The position numbers and the translations under genes were made by a program. Below the pieces are notes generated by a model. The model made no database searches. It was not told the DNA's origin and saw only the letters and a program-made list of their open reading frames with translations. Shown piece by piece: positions 14,101 to 24,047 of a stretch of DNA of 64,000 nt; within the stretch, counting starts at the first letter, position 1, and the number at the start of each line of letters is the position of its first letter. Source of the DNA: Anisus vortex (lineage: Eukaryota > Mollusca > Gastropoda > Planorbidae); NCBI GenBank assembly GCA_949126835.1, contig OX421496.1, positions 16,820,844 to 16,884,843 on the forward strand. The letters run 5' to 3'.

Positions 14101-17100
14101 AAAAAATCTTTTGATGTGCATCATTAGCCTAGACTGAATGTCGCCTAGTCTGATTGGCGCCGGTATTCATAGTTGCGCCATACAACAAGCGATGACCTAA
14201 TTACCATTAACATTGTTTGTAATGATTTCAAACACTACTGCGCGAACAATATTTAAAAAGGGGGGAGTGCTGGTGGCTACGCGTAAGGTGTGCTGGCTTC
14301 GCCATTGACAATAAGTCGTCTTTCTTCAAATGGCACACTCTATTGAAATTGCACGCATTATTTTCATATAGATTTGAAAATTAAAAGTTTGAGTGCAGAA
14401 TGTTTCCGAAATGTCTTGAAATGTGTCGATCGGCCGGCCGATTGTAGTTTTGGAAACATTGCTTAGACATGGCGCGGTTTTCCAGCAATGCTACACACTG
14501 CCTTATTAGTAGGATATAGCCTATAGTCATAGGCAATAGGTCCTAAATAAAACGCATCTTAAGATACTAGACTACAAGCTTATATATTATAAATACATTA
14601 TAGGTCTAGACAGGCTTTTACACATTTACGATTCTTTCCATACTGTAATTTGCGTTCAATAGGCCTATGAAAAAAAAAACCTTAAACTTACAATACGTTT
14701 CGACAATACAAAATTGGTCCGAAAGTTCAAAAGGAAAGAATGTGTGTTGGGGGGGGGGGGGGGTAAAAAACTAAAATATTTAGCATTTCAATCATCTATA
14801 GGCCTATTGTTTATAAAGGAAACTTTATTACAGAGTAGTGATGTTTTTCGAACTTTTCAAAAACCATGTCGGGTGTATAAGTCGCACCCTTACTTTTTGT
14901 TGAAATGTTTGGTAAAAAAAGTGCGACTTATACGCGAGTATATACGGTAAGTGGTTTTTTCAACATTTTGAGCTATATATTTTATATGGTTTAAAAGGGC
15001 ATTGAATAAACTTTATTTTAATACCAAATTTATTATTATACATCAATATTTCATTTTTCTATGACACTTACTATCACTTAGAACTAGTCAGACAAAAAAA
15101 CTAGAGTTTTGAGAAAAGGCGTTTTAAAGTTTATATATTTGACAATGTCTAAACTCCGTAGCAACCAGAGTCGTAATATATATATTTACATACCAATCAA
15201 AAGGGCATTCAATTATCCTTTTAGTGGTTTATACGATATTATTTTATAATAAAACTGAACAAAAAATATTCACATCTCGCAAAGAATTTAGCAGTGAAGC
15301 CATGGGTCTCTCCATTTTGTAAATTTTCATAATCTCGAAAATGGAAAGCCTAATCGTTATCTCCTTGTATTTCAATAGCCAATCAGCTAATTTGTATTGG
15401 AAAAATATGGTATCGTAACCAATGATTAATTTATAAACGAATTTTCATTGGATAGAAAGAGAGGAATTGTTTATCCCAAACTTCAGGCTTAAATATTTTC
15501 TGATTGGTTTCTATAAATAAATAGTGATGACAAGGAAATTCCAGAGAGTCTGCCCTTTTCAATGATATATAATGTTATGGGCTACTGTCAAGGTTTAGGT
15601 ACAAAACAATAGGTTAAATTAAGTCGAATTTTAGTGAACTTATGCTAAATTCTAAATCACACCTTAATCAAAATAATTAATAAAAGTATTTTTAAGTATA
15701 AAAAAATATAAAAAAACATATAAATTATGATTTAGAAATGGATAACCTAGTATTTACAAAAATAATAAAAATTCACCGGAAAGACCCCCACAACATAAAA
15801 ACACTCGTAGCACAAATTCATATTTCCGACTTATGTCTCATTTTGTCAGAATGGGTCACATATATAGTCAGCTATAGAGTGTGTAAAGTGGAGAATACAA
15901 TATATATTTTATCAATAATCAATTAGACTTCATTTATTTATCAATTTTTGTCATTAAATTATACAGAAAACATTTTAATGTAATAGTAATTTCTTAATTG
16001 TTCTAAATTGTTGTAATTTAAAAAACAATAACTTTTTATTTTATTTTACTTAGGTCAATGTACAGGTAGCATCAAGCAGAGGCAAATCTAAATCAATGGT
16101 AAATACAACAAAATTGTTTGAAATATTTTTTTATTTATTACATTTTTTTTTTTTAAATTAGTCAGAGTTTGAACCCCAATTTTTTTTATAACTTTTAGCT
16201 TTCTTAGTTTACTTTATCTTGTGTACAATTTTTATTTCATAAGAAAACATAAAGCAAAAGAAACTATAATGAAAAAAAAAAAATTATCACATTAATGTTG
16301 ATAAAGAGAAAACAATACATGTAATACATGCTATAAGATTCTAGAGTTGTTGTTTTTTTTAACAGTTATATGAACTCTATGATTATATTGTATATTTGTA
16401 TAGTCCGTCATCATCATTGTCACTATTGCTGTGGTGGTCATTGTGGCCCTGATTGTGGTTGCTGGATTGGTCATTTACAGGAAAAAATATGAAGGCATTT
16501 TCAAACTGTTTAAAAGGTCTAGTGGCACAGTAAGTAGACAGTTTGTTCTAAAACTATTTCTATAATCTCAAGTTCTACAACTCCTAGTGTTTTTTTGTTT
16601 GTTTGTTATAACTAAACATTTTTAGGAGTAATGTAACAATTAAACTGTTTAATTAACTATTTGAACTTACCGTATATACTCGCGTATAAGTCGCACCGGT
16701 GCATAAGTCGCACCCCTAGTTTAAGATTATTTTTCTTATATGTTGTCATTGACCCGTGCATAAGTCGCACCCCGACTTCCAGGGGTTACACAGCCTTTTA
16801 ACTTTTCAAAAATGCATACCCTTTAAACATCAAAGTTAATAAATATTCACTTTTCTTTGGAAACTTTCCTTTAAAAAATTGTTTCAATCATGCATAAGGC
16901 AAACATAATCAAATAAAGGCAGGGCTTCATTTATTTTAAACAGCTGATCAATAGGCCTAAAGACAATAGGGCTATGGTAAAGTAAGGTATCTGTTTCTCC
17001 ATCTAAGCCCCTCTCCTACTCAAGTTCCTATCGCTGTTGTCATACTGTAGAGGGTCAATACAAAAAAAATTGTTTGAAGTACATCATTAGACTGAATGTC

Positions 17101-18066
17101 GCCTGGACAGGGCGGCACCGGTGACGCGCTATACAAATGCCCTAATTACCATTAACATTGTTTGTAATGATTTCAAACGCGACTGTGTGGCCGACAAAAA
17201 GCTGCGTTGTTTGTTTTTTTCAACTCCTACTTGCAACTAATGAAAAATAAAACACTATTGACATTTCACGCATTGGCCGATGGTAGTTTTGGAAACATTG
17301 CTTAGACATGGCGCGATTACACTGCCTTTTTAGTAGGCTATAGCCTCTAAGCCTAGGCCATAGGTCCTAAGTAAAACCCATCTTAAGCTACTAGTCTACA
17401 AGCTTTATAGGCTTACCTACATTAAAGGCCTATAGACAGCTTTCACACATTTACGATTCTTTCCATATTGTAATTTACGTTCAATAAGCCTACCAAAAAA
17501 GGCCGCCTTTAAACTTATGCTACGTTTCAGCAATGCGAAATCAAAATCAAAAGGAGGGGGTGTCTGAAAAAAATAAAATATTTGTCCATTTACATTTCAG
17601 TTATATAAAGATTTTCTAAATGTAAAATGTAGGCCTACGCATATCCTATTAACTCTACATAAGAACATTCAACTATAGGGGTTATGTCCAAATTTTCGTT
17701 AAAAAATGTGCGACTTATACCCGAGTATATACGGTAAGTACTACTTTTTCTAGCACTAATTATTATACTCTCAAACAATAAATAGTTTGATAATCATTGA
17801 GAAAATGATTTTGAAAAATAACCATATTATTGTGCATGGATCTAATTAATTTACCTCAAATGTGATACAATTTATATAAGCTGAAAATAAATCTATCTGA
17901 ACACTAGTTGTGTTTGAACTGCCCTTCATTTCCTCTACTGCAGGGCTCAGAAAGTAATCTGTCCTTTGCTCGTCTATCTGCCCAAGAAGAAGATAATGAT
18001 TCCTTCAAAGATATGGATGCATCCAAATATGAAAACCCAATTTACAACGACTCTGAGGCTTTGTAA
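967..18066 (+). CDS. Stabilin-like FAS1/EGF transmembrane receptor, 5'-partial, 20 exons
   Basis: Exons read by eye: 967-1118, 1362-1479, 1577-1635, 2061-2151, 2744-2839, 3458-3550, 3893-4024, 4947-5075, 5234-5380, 5625-5667, 6103-6258, 8011-8192, 9355-9502, 10035-10156, 11519-11620, 12495-12659, 13349-13438, 16054-16098, 16404-16529, 17944-18066. Each is bounded by AG and GT; lengths sum to 2319 nt, giving 772 codons and a TAA stop. Domain order is FAS1 (residues ~1-140), FAS1 (~141-290), cysteine-rich EGF/laminin-EGF block (~291-530), FAS1 (~535-675), one membrane helix (~691-713) and a 60-residue cytoplasmic tail ending shortly after NPIY. This is the stabilin C-terminal plan. Stabilins are endocytic scavenger receptors that bind extracellular ligands; that role here is inference from family. 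No Link domain is visible between the EGF block and the last FAS1. The frame of exon 3 is uncertain. The 5' part is off-window. Confidence 0.88.
2744..5075 (+). CDS. Exons 5-8: second FAS1 domain
   Basis: Exon 6 gives LTVFAPVNSAM and exon 8 gives GGVLHIIEGLIHPVL, the two FAS1 signature regions. Exon 7 (3893-4024) begins with MAQHLKYYIVP, typical of the central strand region. All four exons are phase 0 with lengths 96, 93, 132 and 129 nt. Intron 7 hosts an antisense LINE insertion. Confidence 0.88.
4134..4773 (-). mobile_element. 5'-truncated LINE in intron 7, with 11-bp target duplication
   Basis: The minus strand encodes the C-terminal tail of a non-LTR reverse transcriptase: LYGCKAWTLTADLQRRI, MRCFRKILNISYTEH, then across a frameshift KKLRWYGHIARSGG and WEDNIKEWIG. 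This tail is widespread in animal endonuclease/RT LINEs. The insert is flanked by TGGCTGGTTCT at 4123-4133 and 4774-4784, a perfect 11-bp duplication, so this is a genuine retroposed copy, antisense to the host gene. Confidence 0.88.
5234..10156 (+). CDS. Exons 9-14: EGF-like/stabilin cysteine block
   Basis: Exon 9 carries paired Cys (CETCGS, VCPVGF, CQIVC). Exon 10 (43 nt) ends in CCSGYYGPNC. Exon 11 reads CPGG, NGYGVCSDG, GQCSCDIGYIGQDCGQC, the classic stabilin laminin-EGF pattern. Exon 12 holds CRCKKGYIGDGYRC, exon 13 CVCNKGFQGNGTLC and exon 14 CKCFDGYVGNGSFC. These are about three to four EGF-like modules. Exon 14 continues into the N-terminal helix of the last FAS1 domain. No Link/X-link consensus is present. 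Confidence 0.87.
6531..7448 (+). repeat. 28-bp tandem repeat, ~33 units, intron 11
   Basis: Unit begins ACATTGCCCTATACATCC and ends ATCACTCTAT. Variation is mainly GCCC versus GCAC, plus several shortened 16-bp units. Because 28 is not a multiple of 3 and no stop occurs, all three plus frames are open for ~300 codons; these are artefacts of the repeat. It lies in the stabilin-like intron between exons 11 and 12. Confidence 0.95.
8321..8440 (+). mobile_element. hAT-type element fragment (5' end)
   Basis: Begins CAGTGGTTCTCAACCTGTGG and continues with GGTCGCCTAAGACCATCAG and AAACACATATTTTTG. This head is typical of certain animal hAT families. No matching inverted end was found downstream, so it is a truncated copy in intron 12. 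Confidence 0.6.
8655..8948 (+). mobile_element. MITE-like element, ACCACTGA inverted ends (copy 1)
   Basis: Ends are ACCACTGACCTATAAAAAGA and the complement TCTTTTTATAGATCAGTGGT, about 24-bp imperfect inverted repeats around ~290 bp of non-coding DNA. A reverse-oriented relative is at 13491-13801 and a partial one near 60150-60287. No clear target duplication was seen. Confidence 0.7.
10579..10880 (+). repeat. 37-bp tandem repeat, 8 units, intron 14
   Basis: Unit contains TGATCTCTGCAACCTGTAGG followed by AATGCCTGCAGATTATA, repeated eight times with few changes. It lies in the intron after exon 14. Confidence 0.93.
10881..11518 (+). other. Remaining intron 14, nothing recognised
   Basis: Non-repetitive intronic DNA without an open frame or element ends that I can identify. 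Confidence 0.4.
11519..13438 (+). CDS. Exons 15-17: third, membrane-proximal FAS1 domain
   Basis: Exon 15 encodes EKVTLFAPISK, and exon 17 encodes ALNGVIHLTAQPI, the two FAS1 signatures. Exon 16 (165 nt) is the central strand region with several NxS/T sites. All three exons are phase 0. The domain lies directly before the membrane helix, as in vertebrate stabilins. Confidence 0.87.
12067..12310 (-). mobile_element. Degenerate tRNA-derived SINE (intron 15)
   Basis: Shares AAGTAAAGTAGCCC at the left end and the central CCGCCTTTACTTTTCCCCAA and ACCCATCAGAGCTGG stretches with the better SINE copies at 12733, 39050 and 36902. The tRNA-like head is lost or highly diverged. Confidence 0.55.
12733..13010 (-). 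mobile_element. tRNA-derived SINE with 12-bp target duplication (intron 16)
   Basis: On the minus strand the element starts with a tRNA-like head (GTAGCCAAGCGGCAGCGCG as box A region, then a B-box-like GAGTTTGAATCC) and ends in the tail GGGTACTTTA. It is flanked by TTGTTACATAAG at about 12721-12732 and 13011-13022, a perfect 12-bp duplication, so it is a true retroposed SINE. Confidence 0.88.
13491..13801 (-). mobile_element. MITE-like element, ACCACTGA family (copy 2, reverse)
   Basis: Ends ATAACCATTGATTTACAAAA and TTTTATAGATCACTGGTTAT are imperfect inverted repeats. Interior stretches match the reverse complement of 8655-8948. Lies in intron 17. Confidence 0.7.
13849..15866. mobile_element. 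Outer inverted-repeat element in intron 17 (hosts another element)
   Basis: TATATGTGACCCGTTCCCAC at the left recurs inverted at about 15840-15866 (TCAGAATGGGTCACATATAT), giving a ~25-bp imperfect inverted repeat about 2 kb apart. The TACCG element at 13871-14949 sits immediately inside the left end. No transposase was seen. Class unknown. Confidence 0.45.
13871..14949 (+). mobile_element. TACCG-end DNA element, copy 1
   Basis: Left end CGTATATACTCGCGTATAAG (TCGCAC follows) and right end GCGAGTATATACGGTA are inverted. The motif ATAAGTCGCACC recurs just inside. A homologous 1.07-kb copy lies in intron 19 in the same orientation. No transposase; non-autonomous. Confidence 0.75.
14950..16053 (+). 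other. Rest of intron 17, no gene
   Basis: AT-rich, includes the right end of the outer inverted-repeat element. The short open frames (e.g. 15738-15926) have no motif. Confidence 0.4.
16054..18066 (+). CDS. Exons 18-20: stalk, membrane helix, NPIY tail, stop
   Basis: Exon 18 (45 nt) is a short Ser/Lys stalk. Exon 19 starts with SVIIIVTIAVVVIVALIVV, a single hydrophobic helix followed by RKKYE (stop-transfer). Exon 20 is an acidic, Ser-rich tail ending YENPIYNDSEAL then TAA at 18064-18066. NPIY fits the NPxY clathrin-adaptor signal, consistent with endocytosis; this is inference. Confidence 0.9.
16668..17736 (+). mobile_element. TACCG-end DNA element, copy 2 (intron 19)
   Basis: Starts TACCGTATATACTCGCGTAT and ends with GTGCGACTTATACCCGAGTA then TATACGGTA, a ~29-bp near-perfect inverted repeat. 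The flanks extend the symmetry (ACT outside left, AGT outside right). Interior segments such as AAAATGCATACC and GGAAACATTGCTTAGACATG match copy 1. 1069 bp. Confidence 0.8.
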
Positions 18067-18626
18067 CATATCTTAATTTTAAAATCTGATCTGTGTTCTG
18101 TTGCATTTTAGTCTGTACTGGAATTGTTTTTACTAGGAAGTATGCTTACACAATTTTTTCTTAATGAAATGGAAGGAAGAAAAATATATTGTAATGAAAG
18201 CTTAAAAACTATTGTGTAAGTAGACACTGATTGGTTCATAAATCCCAAACTTTATTTGCAAGAAATTAGTTTAGAAATTGTATATTTTTTAAATTTAATA
18301 ATTTTTTTTTTTATTGATTCCAATGTTTTTGTATATATTTGACAATATAATTATTGCTTTTTTTTTATTAACTGTTACAATGTTAAGAAAATGTTTAGGT
18401 AATAATACTGTTTGCTCATGTCTTGATTTGTTGGATCATTTTTGTAAAAAAAAAAGAATTGCTGGGTAAGTGATCTCCCCTGCCTATGCTTCCCAGTGTT
18501 GTAAATTCCATTAAGGAAATACAATTATATTGTTGTTGGTACAGGTCACAGATCATAATATATCCTCAATATACTAAGAATTTGGTTTTATTTAATATCT
18601 GTAATATCATGAGTGTAATTTAAAAA

Positions 18627-18632
18627 AATAAA
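18627..18632 (+). promoter_or_regulatory. Candidate polyadenylation signal AATAAA
   Basis: First AATAAA downstream of the stabilin-like stop codon, 561 bases away. The motif is frequent by chance in AT-rich DNA, so only 3' end reads would confirm it. Confidence 0.3.
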
Positions 18633-18811
18633 ATCACTTCACTGAGTTCAACCCTAGAATTCTGTAGCGTATGTCAGAGCCAAAATGTGCATGGTCTTAA
18701 TGTTAACTCTAAGTTTTTCCCCGTAATGCTGGGTCTGACCTGGTACAAGTCCAAGAAAAGCAAAGTTCACCAATCACAAAAAGAAGATGTCAGATGTAGG
18801 TCTTAGGATGT

Positions 18812-18897
18812 TAAAAACGATACACCTATAAAATGATACACCTATAAAACGATACACCTATAAAACGATACACCTATAAAACGATACACCTAAAAAA
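18812..18897 (+). repeat. 16-bp tandem repeat, 5 units
   Basis: Unit AAAACGATACACCTAT, nearly identical in five copies, downstream of the stabilin-like gene. Confidence 0.93.
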
Positions 18898-18954
18898 GTT
18901 GAGTTTATTATGCAACAAGATAGGACTTTCTGATTTTTAAATCCTGATTTTCTT

Positions 18955-19145
18955 ATCTTATACATTACAGACTTTCCTTTTTATAAAGAAGATTATTGTG
19001 TCCTATGCTCATCCGTGGTTTGAGTCTAGTCCTGCATTTCTGTTGGTGTTTTAAAAAATGTTGAGTTATTGGTTTTCCAGGCTTGTTCAGGCAACCCATT
19101 CCATGCCACTCAGGAAGATGTATAAATAAAGAAGCCAATAGACTC
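18955..19145 (-). mobile_element. LINE 3'-end fragment (tail family)
   Basis: Contains ATAAAGAAGATTATTG and TTTGAGTCTAGTCCTGC, shared with 38655-38970 where the same strand encodes a LINE RT C-terminus. It ends in a GATAAGATAAGA-type tail on the minus strand. Confidence 0.65.
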
Positions 19146-19147
19146 AT

Positions 19148-22100
19148 TAATTGTGTGGAAATTCATTTCTGTTAAAATATTTAATTTTTTATGAATGGAT
19201 ATAAAACTGTTAGTGTGTCACAAAGTAGAAGTATTAAAATAATCAGGCAACAAATAAGAAACCCTCATCTAGTGTATAAAGTACTTGTTAATGTTACGTC
19301 GTGAAATACAATTTTTTTTTAAACTATTTAACTTTAGTTATTGTTTAGCATCAAATCACTTTTACAATTAGATCTACAAATATTAATGTTTGCCTTTTTT
19401 TTTTCTATTTGTTATAATTAACATTGAAACTAAAAAATTACAATTTGAAATGTTGTCATATATTTCAGTTTTGTTTTACATTTCATTCCAAGATTTAACT
19501 ATAAACTATATCCAATTTCCCTAACTCCATTATGTAATGTTTTCTCTAAAGTGATACATGTCACCCTGTGTTACATCCGTTTACATTGCAACACTCTATG
19601 ACTATGCAAATTCATTTCTTCATGTTTCATGTCACATGCTCTATAATGTATGCAATGAAGAAGGAAACACATATATCCGCAGTGTCTAATCAGATCTATT
19701 TGCTGGATGTTAGTGCTCATAATGTGCTTACTCTCACCATCACCTTGTTTAGTGTTATTCAAATAGCATGCCCTGACAGTCTTCATCTTAATTAAAACAT
19801 TTGACACAAACATTTCTTTCATTGTTTTGAGTGTTGTTTTTTTTCCAAGTGGTTTATAGACTCACAAAGTAGGGCCTAGACTTACAAATAAATAAATAAA
19901 AAATGGGTTTTGTCTTGAGCACGTTATGTAAAATGTTATAACTTTAGGGATATATACAATAATAAGTCCCTGGTGGTATTAATGTCTATGATATATACAG
20001 GTACAAATTCACTGGGGTGTTGTTTAATGACCATTTCAAACATGACATATACAAATATATAGAAAAGCTAGAGAATAAAGCTAACGTTTACAAATGTTGA
20101 CTATAAACAATATTTACATAGGTAAATGAATAATGTCCAAAATAATTATGTGAGTGGCCATGTTTTGGTTTGGTCCAATAATTTACTCAGTTTAAGTGAA
20201 CACCTTACAGTCGGGTAGTGAAGCAGTCCTAACCAGCTAGCATGGTTGTATATGCCTGATTGTATCATCAATACAGTACCCAGACATATTATTTTTACTT
20301 TCCCCTTTGGGTAGACTTCAGAACTAGGTAAACTAAAGAACACCATTATCCAGGCAAGAGGAAAAATGCAACAGGCATTTACCAGTATCTCAAGACAACA
20401 CCAAATGGTGATTTAGTACAATGTTTTTGGTCCAACGTTTCCCATAGTCGCTAAATGTACATGTTGGAATCTACGTCCAATTTAGACTTCTGTTCACAAT
20501 GACAGCTCTAACTATATAGCAAGTAATGCAGAAAGTATAATTATAGCAGCAGATCATGAAAATGGCAATCTCAACTTTACACTTGAGCAGTCCTTTGAAA
20601 AAACATTTTTTAAAGCTGTCATTACAAATATCGATATATACATAATACTCTCTCTCATATAAAATGTGTATGTACAAGTAATAATGTGCCACAGCAAACA
20701 CAGTAAGTGGGGAAAAAAGTATGTTCAACAACTTCACTTGATATAAGAGTACACTAAATTATGTCCCTTGTATTATAACAATATCAACAATATATTAACA
20801 CACACAAATATTTACATTATAATACAAATAAAAGCTGTATTTAGCTAATAAAAGATCAACAATGGAAACAAATTTGAGCTAAGAATGCCAATATCACACC
20901 TTGTAATTTGAACACAGCCATCACATTGTTTTAAGAAAATGGAATTCAATTCAATAATATCAATTTACAATCATTGAATACAGTTGGTGTCCAGGTACAA
21001 TTTTGTTCAACTTGTCAATGTAATAAAATTAAACATTTTTAGATTGTCAAAACTGCTATTAAAAAACAATTAAGACAACATCAATTAAATAATAAATCAA
21101 CAATGTGACATGCCACCGAAGTATTCACGTAGTATAGTAAACCTTCCAGAAGAATTCTATTCAAGGAAACTAGTGATCAATTTTATTATCCCTCATCAAA
21201 CTATGTCATAAAGTGTGGCCTGCACAATGACCTGTCATCTTTACTTTCACCAAACTGATTTTAAGTATCTTCTAATCTTCTATGTTTCATGCACTCTTTA
21301 TTTACGAAAGCATTAACTCCCTGAAGCTGAGGGCTTTAGATCGGCAGTGCAATACTTATCCACTAGAACACAATGTACCTAAAGAAATTACAAGAGGAAT
21401 TAATTAGTGTCCAAACCTGTCTGTCCCCATCACATAATATCGGGAGTCAACGAGTGCAGTAATAATTGACTAATAATTAAATGATATGGATGTTCCGAAA
21501 GGGCACCTACATATCCAAAAAAAAATCATAAACTGTTTAAAATATACGGTAAATAATTTGTGAAATATCACAGAATACATTATACAGCAACCACAAAATT
21601 GATGTAGAACGCAAGGGAGTTAACTTATTAAAACATACTGAGTTTCATGAAACTGAATGAACAAAAACATGAGTTATCTTATTAAAACATACTGAGTTTC
21701 GTGAAACTGAATGAACAAAAACATTACATTGTAACAAGGGGATAGATTAAAAAGCAATAATAATAATAAATCCATTTGTATGCAACAAAAAGCAATATAA
21801 AAATATTAAAACGTGTAAAGCCTTTCACTGGAATAACAGGAAGTTTCTGGAATATCAATTGGATCTGTTATGGGCCTATCACTGGTATTAACATGATGAT
21901 TATAGTGTGAAAGGTGATATAAGAAGGTTCTTGAAAAAAATCATTGGGCCCAGTGCCCTAGTAGACATTGCCTTAAAATTGTAAGCCTATAAAATGAGTA
22001 TTCAAAGTTTTAATTTTGTAAAAAAAAGAATTTTAATTTCAAAGTGTCCATTTAAAAAAAAATGATTGTTATGTCTTCAAAATGGTAATATAAATAAAGT

Positions 22101-22654
22101 ATTCAAAAAGGTCATTTTATAATTGTCAAAATGTATAAAACATTAAAAATATGGCAGTTTTCTTTTTCATTCTTCACTCATTTTATTGTAAATGACAGAG
22201 CCTTGAATATCAGTCTTCATTCTGGCTATAGAGCTTCCGCCAAGTAGGCTAAGCATTTTTTTCTATAATGCTGTATTTGGTTAAATAAAAAAAAAAATAA
22301 AAGTCTGTAAGCTTATTCCTCATATAAACACTCACGAGTTCTGGCCCTTGGATCAAGACGACACAGAAAATGGCTTTCAACTATCCAGACCCTCCAGAAA
22401 ATAAAAGTGTTTTCTTGTTTAGTTATAGAAACATTTCCTCCTCATTAACCCTCGCACCACAAAGACGTCTGTTCAAGCCGGACATAGGCTGTACCTTTGA
22501 CCTTTTATGCCATAGTCCAAGAGAGCTAAATAGACACATAATCTTATTGATTCAATCAAAATCAAAGCAGATAGACCCTATCTCCGTCCTCCTTCTCTCC
22601 TTTCAGTCTAGATCTACGTAGTATAAAAACTTATAGGTAGCCTATTTATAGCAT
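19148..22654. other. Intergenic DNA between the two host genes
   Basis: AT-rich sequence without convincing coding potential. The short open frames (19568-19822, 20146-20346, 20471-20737, 22370-22621) lack motifs, splice context or composition typical of genes. A 54-bp duplication lies at 21619-21724. Confidence 0.5.
21619..21724 (+). repeat. 54-bp direct duplication
   Basis: Two tandem copies of a unit containing CTTATTAAAACATACTGAGT and GAAACTGAATGAACAAAAAC with one clear difference. Confidence 0.85.
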
Positions 22655-22671
22655 ATCTATATCTATATATA

Positions 22672-22748
<77 letters not shown>
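22655..22748. repeat. TA / TATATC microsatellite
   Basis: Begins as TATATC repeats and becomes pure (TA)n for about 65 bases. Confidence 0.95.
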
Positions 22749-22750
<2 letters not shown>

Positions 22751-22837
22751 GCCATATTAGTTTCATTAGTTGAGACAATGTTGAATAACGTTTTTTTTTC
22801 GTTTTTGTCGTAGAGTCGGGATTTCTAAATCCGCCAA

Positions 22838-23195
22838 CCTAAACTAAGGTACGGTAATTCTGTGTGGTTTAAACCTAAACTAAGGTACGGTAATTCTGTG
22901 TGGTTTAAACCTAAACTAAGGTACGGTAATTCTGTGTGGTTTAAACCTAAACTAAGGTACGGTAATTCTGTGTGGTTTAAACCTAAACTAAGGTACGGAA
23001 ATTCTGTGTGGTTTAAACCTAAACTAAGGTACGGTAATTCTGTGTGGTTTAAACCTAAACTAAGGTACGGTAATTATGTGTGGTTTAAACCTAAACTAAG
23101 GTACGGTAATTCTGTGTGGTTTAAACCTAAACTAAGGTACGGTAATTCTGTGTGGTTTAAATCTAAACTAGGGTACGGTAATTCTGTGTGGTTTA
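22838..23195 (+). repeat. 36-bp tandem repeat, ~10 units
   Basis: Unit CCTAAACTAAGGTACGGTAA followed by TTCTGTGTGGTTTAAA. As 36 is divisible by 3, one plus frame stays open as a 12-residue repeat (VWFKPKLRYGNS), but it has no ATG start. It lies 540-900 bases past the GPCR stop codon. Confidence 0.93.
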
Positions 23196-23734
23196 ATATA
23201 TAATACAGTTACAGAAATAATAATTTAAAAAAAATACAGGACTGCATTAAAAATACTGTTGAGCCTTTTTTTCTTATATAATATATATATATACTCACAC
23301 AAGGTATATATGTGTTTATTGTACTTTATAGGCCTATAGAAAGAAATAGAGAGGCCTCAGGAAAAGGTGTTTGCAACAGGTAGGCCTACTATGCTTTGGG
23401 GTCAATAAAGCATAGAGTGGGCCCATGAATAAAACAGTAGGCCTACATATATAGCCTAAATATCCTTAGGCCCCTTCTTATTCATTGAGAGGCCCAATGT
23501 CAACCTTGCTCCAGTGTATTATAGGCCTGTTCACCTCTGTCTTTGTGGCACTGTATATATAATACTGATCTTTTATGTGTTAAAAATAATGAAGTTTAGG
23601 CCTAAGCCCCCTAAGCTTTTACTTATTAACACTTTAAAAAATAATTAGTTAACAAATCTAATCTCTTTTTTTTTTAAATCGTGGCCCGTGGCCCCATGTC
23701 AATGTTATTACTTTTCGTGTTTCTCTTGTGTTTC
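23196..23734 (-). other. Probable GPCR 3' UTR
   Basis: AT-rich DNA with several copies of the motif AGGCCTA and a short TA run. No other gene recognised. Confidence 0.4.
23315..23320 (-). promoter_or_regulatory. Candidate polyadenylation signal of the GPCR gene
   Basis: TTTATT on the plus strand, i.e. AATAAA on the minus strand, about 415 bases downstream of the GPCR stop. Weak because AT-rich DNA contains many. Confidence 0.25.
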
Positions 23735-24047
23735 TCAACATGTTGTTTCTTTACTGACATAATCGGACGATCTCAGTGGGTGGGTTCGACTACTGAATCG
23801 GCAGTGGTGGCCGTTGTTACAGCTGCCGTGCCTGAAGGCAGACTGCTTCCCGCGGCAACGCTGCTTGCAGAACTTCCGTTTGAACGTCGCCCAGAATTTG
23901 TCGGAGAACCAGCAGTAGAGGACGAAGTTGCAGCACGACTTGAGGGCCAGCAGGCTGTGGCAGAGGTGGCGGAAGTAGGTCAAGGTGTCGGAGCTAGTCA
24001 GGGCCGTGTACTCTTCGGTATCGAACTCCAAGACCGCCACAACCGAT
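23735..24047 (-). CDS. GPCR exon 5: TM7 and C-terminal tail
   Basis: Acceptor TTTCAG; encodes SLLALKSCCNFVLYCWF and a basic tail (FKRKFCKQRCRGK) with many Cys and Ser, stop TGA at 23735-23737. The tail is about 60 residues. Confidence 0.9.

Larger units (their letters stand above)
18067..18964 (+). other. Probable 3' UTR of the stabilin-like gene and downstream DNA
   Basis: AT-rich sequence directly after the stop. An AATAAA at 18627-18632 is the first plausible polyadenylation signal. A short 16-bp tandem repeat follows at 18812-18897. No coding sequence is recognisable. Confidence 0.45.

Noticed and set aside
22862..23203. Twelve-residue in-frame repeat (VWFKPKLRYGNS) resembling a neuropeptide precursor with RYG amidation sites
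   Set aside because: The frame starts at GTG, has no ATG, no signal peptide and no dibasic cleavage sites; it is simply a 36-bp satellite whose unit is divisible by three.
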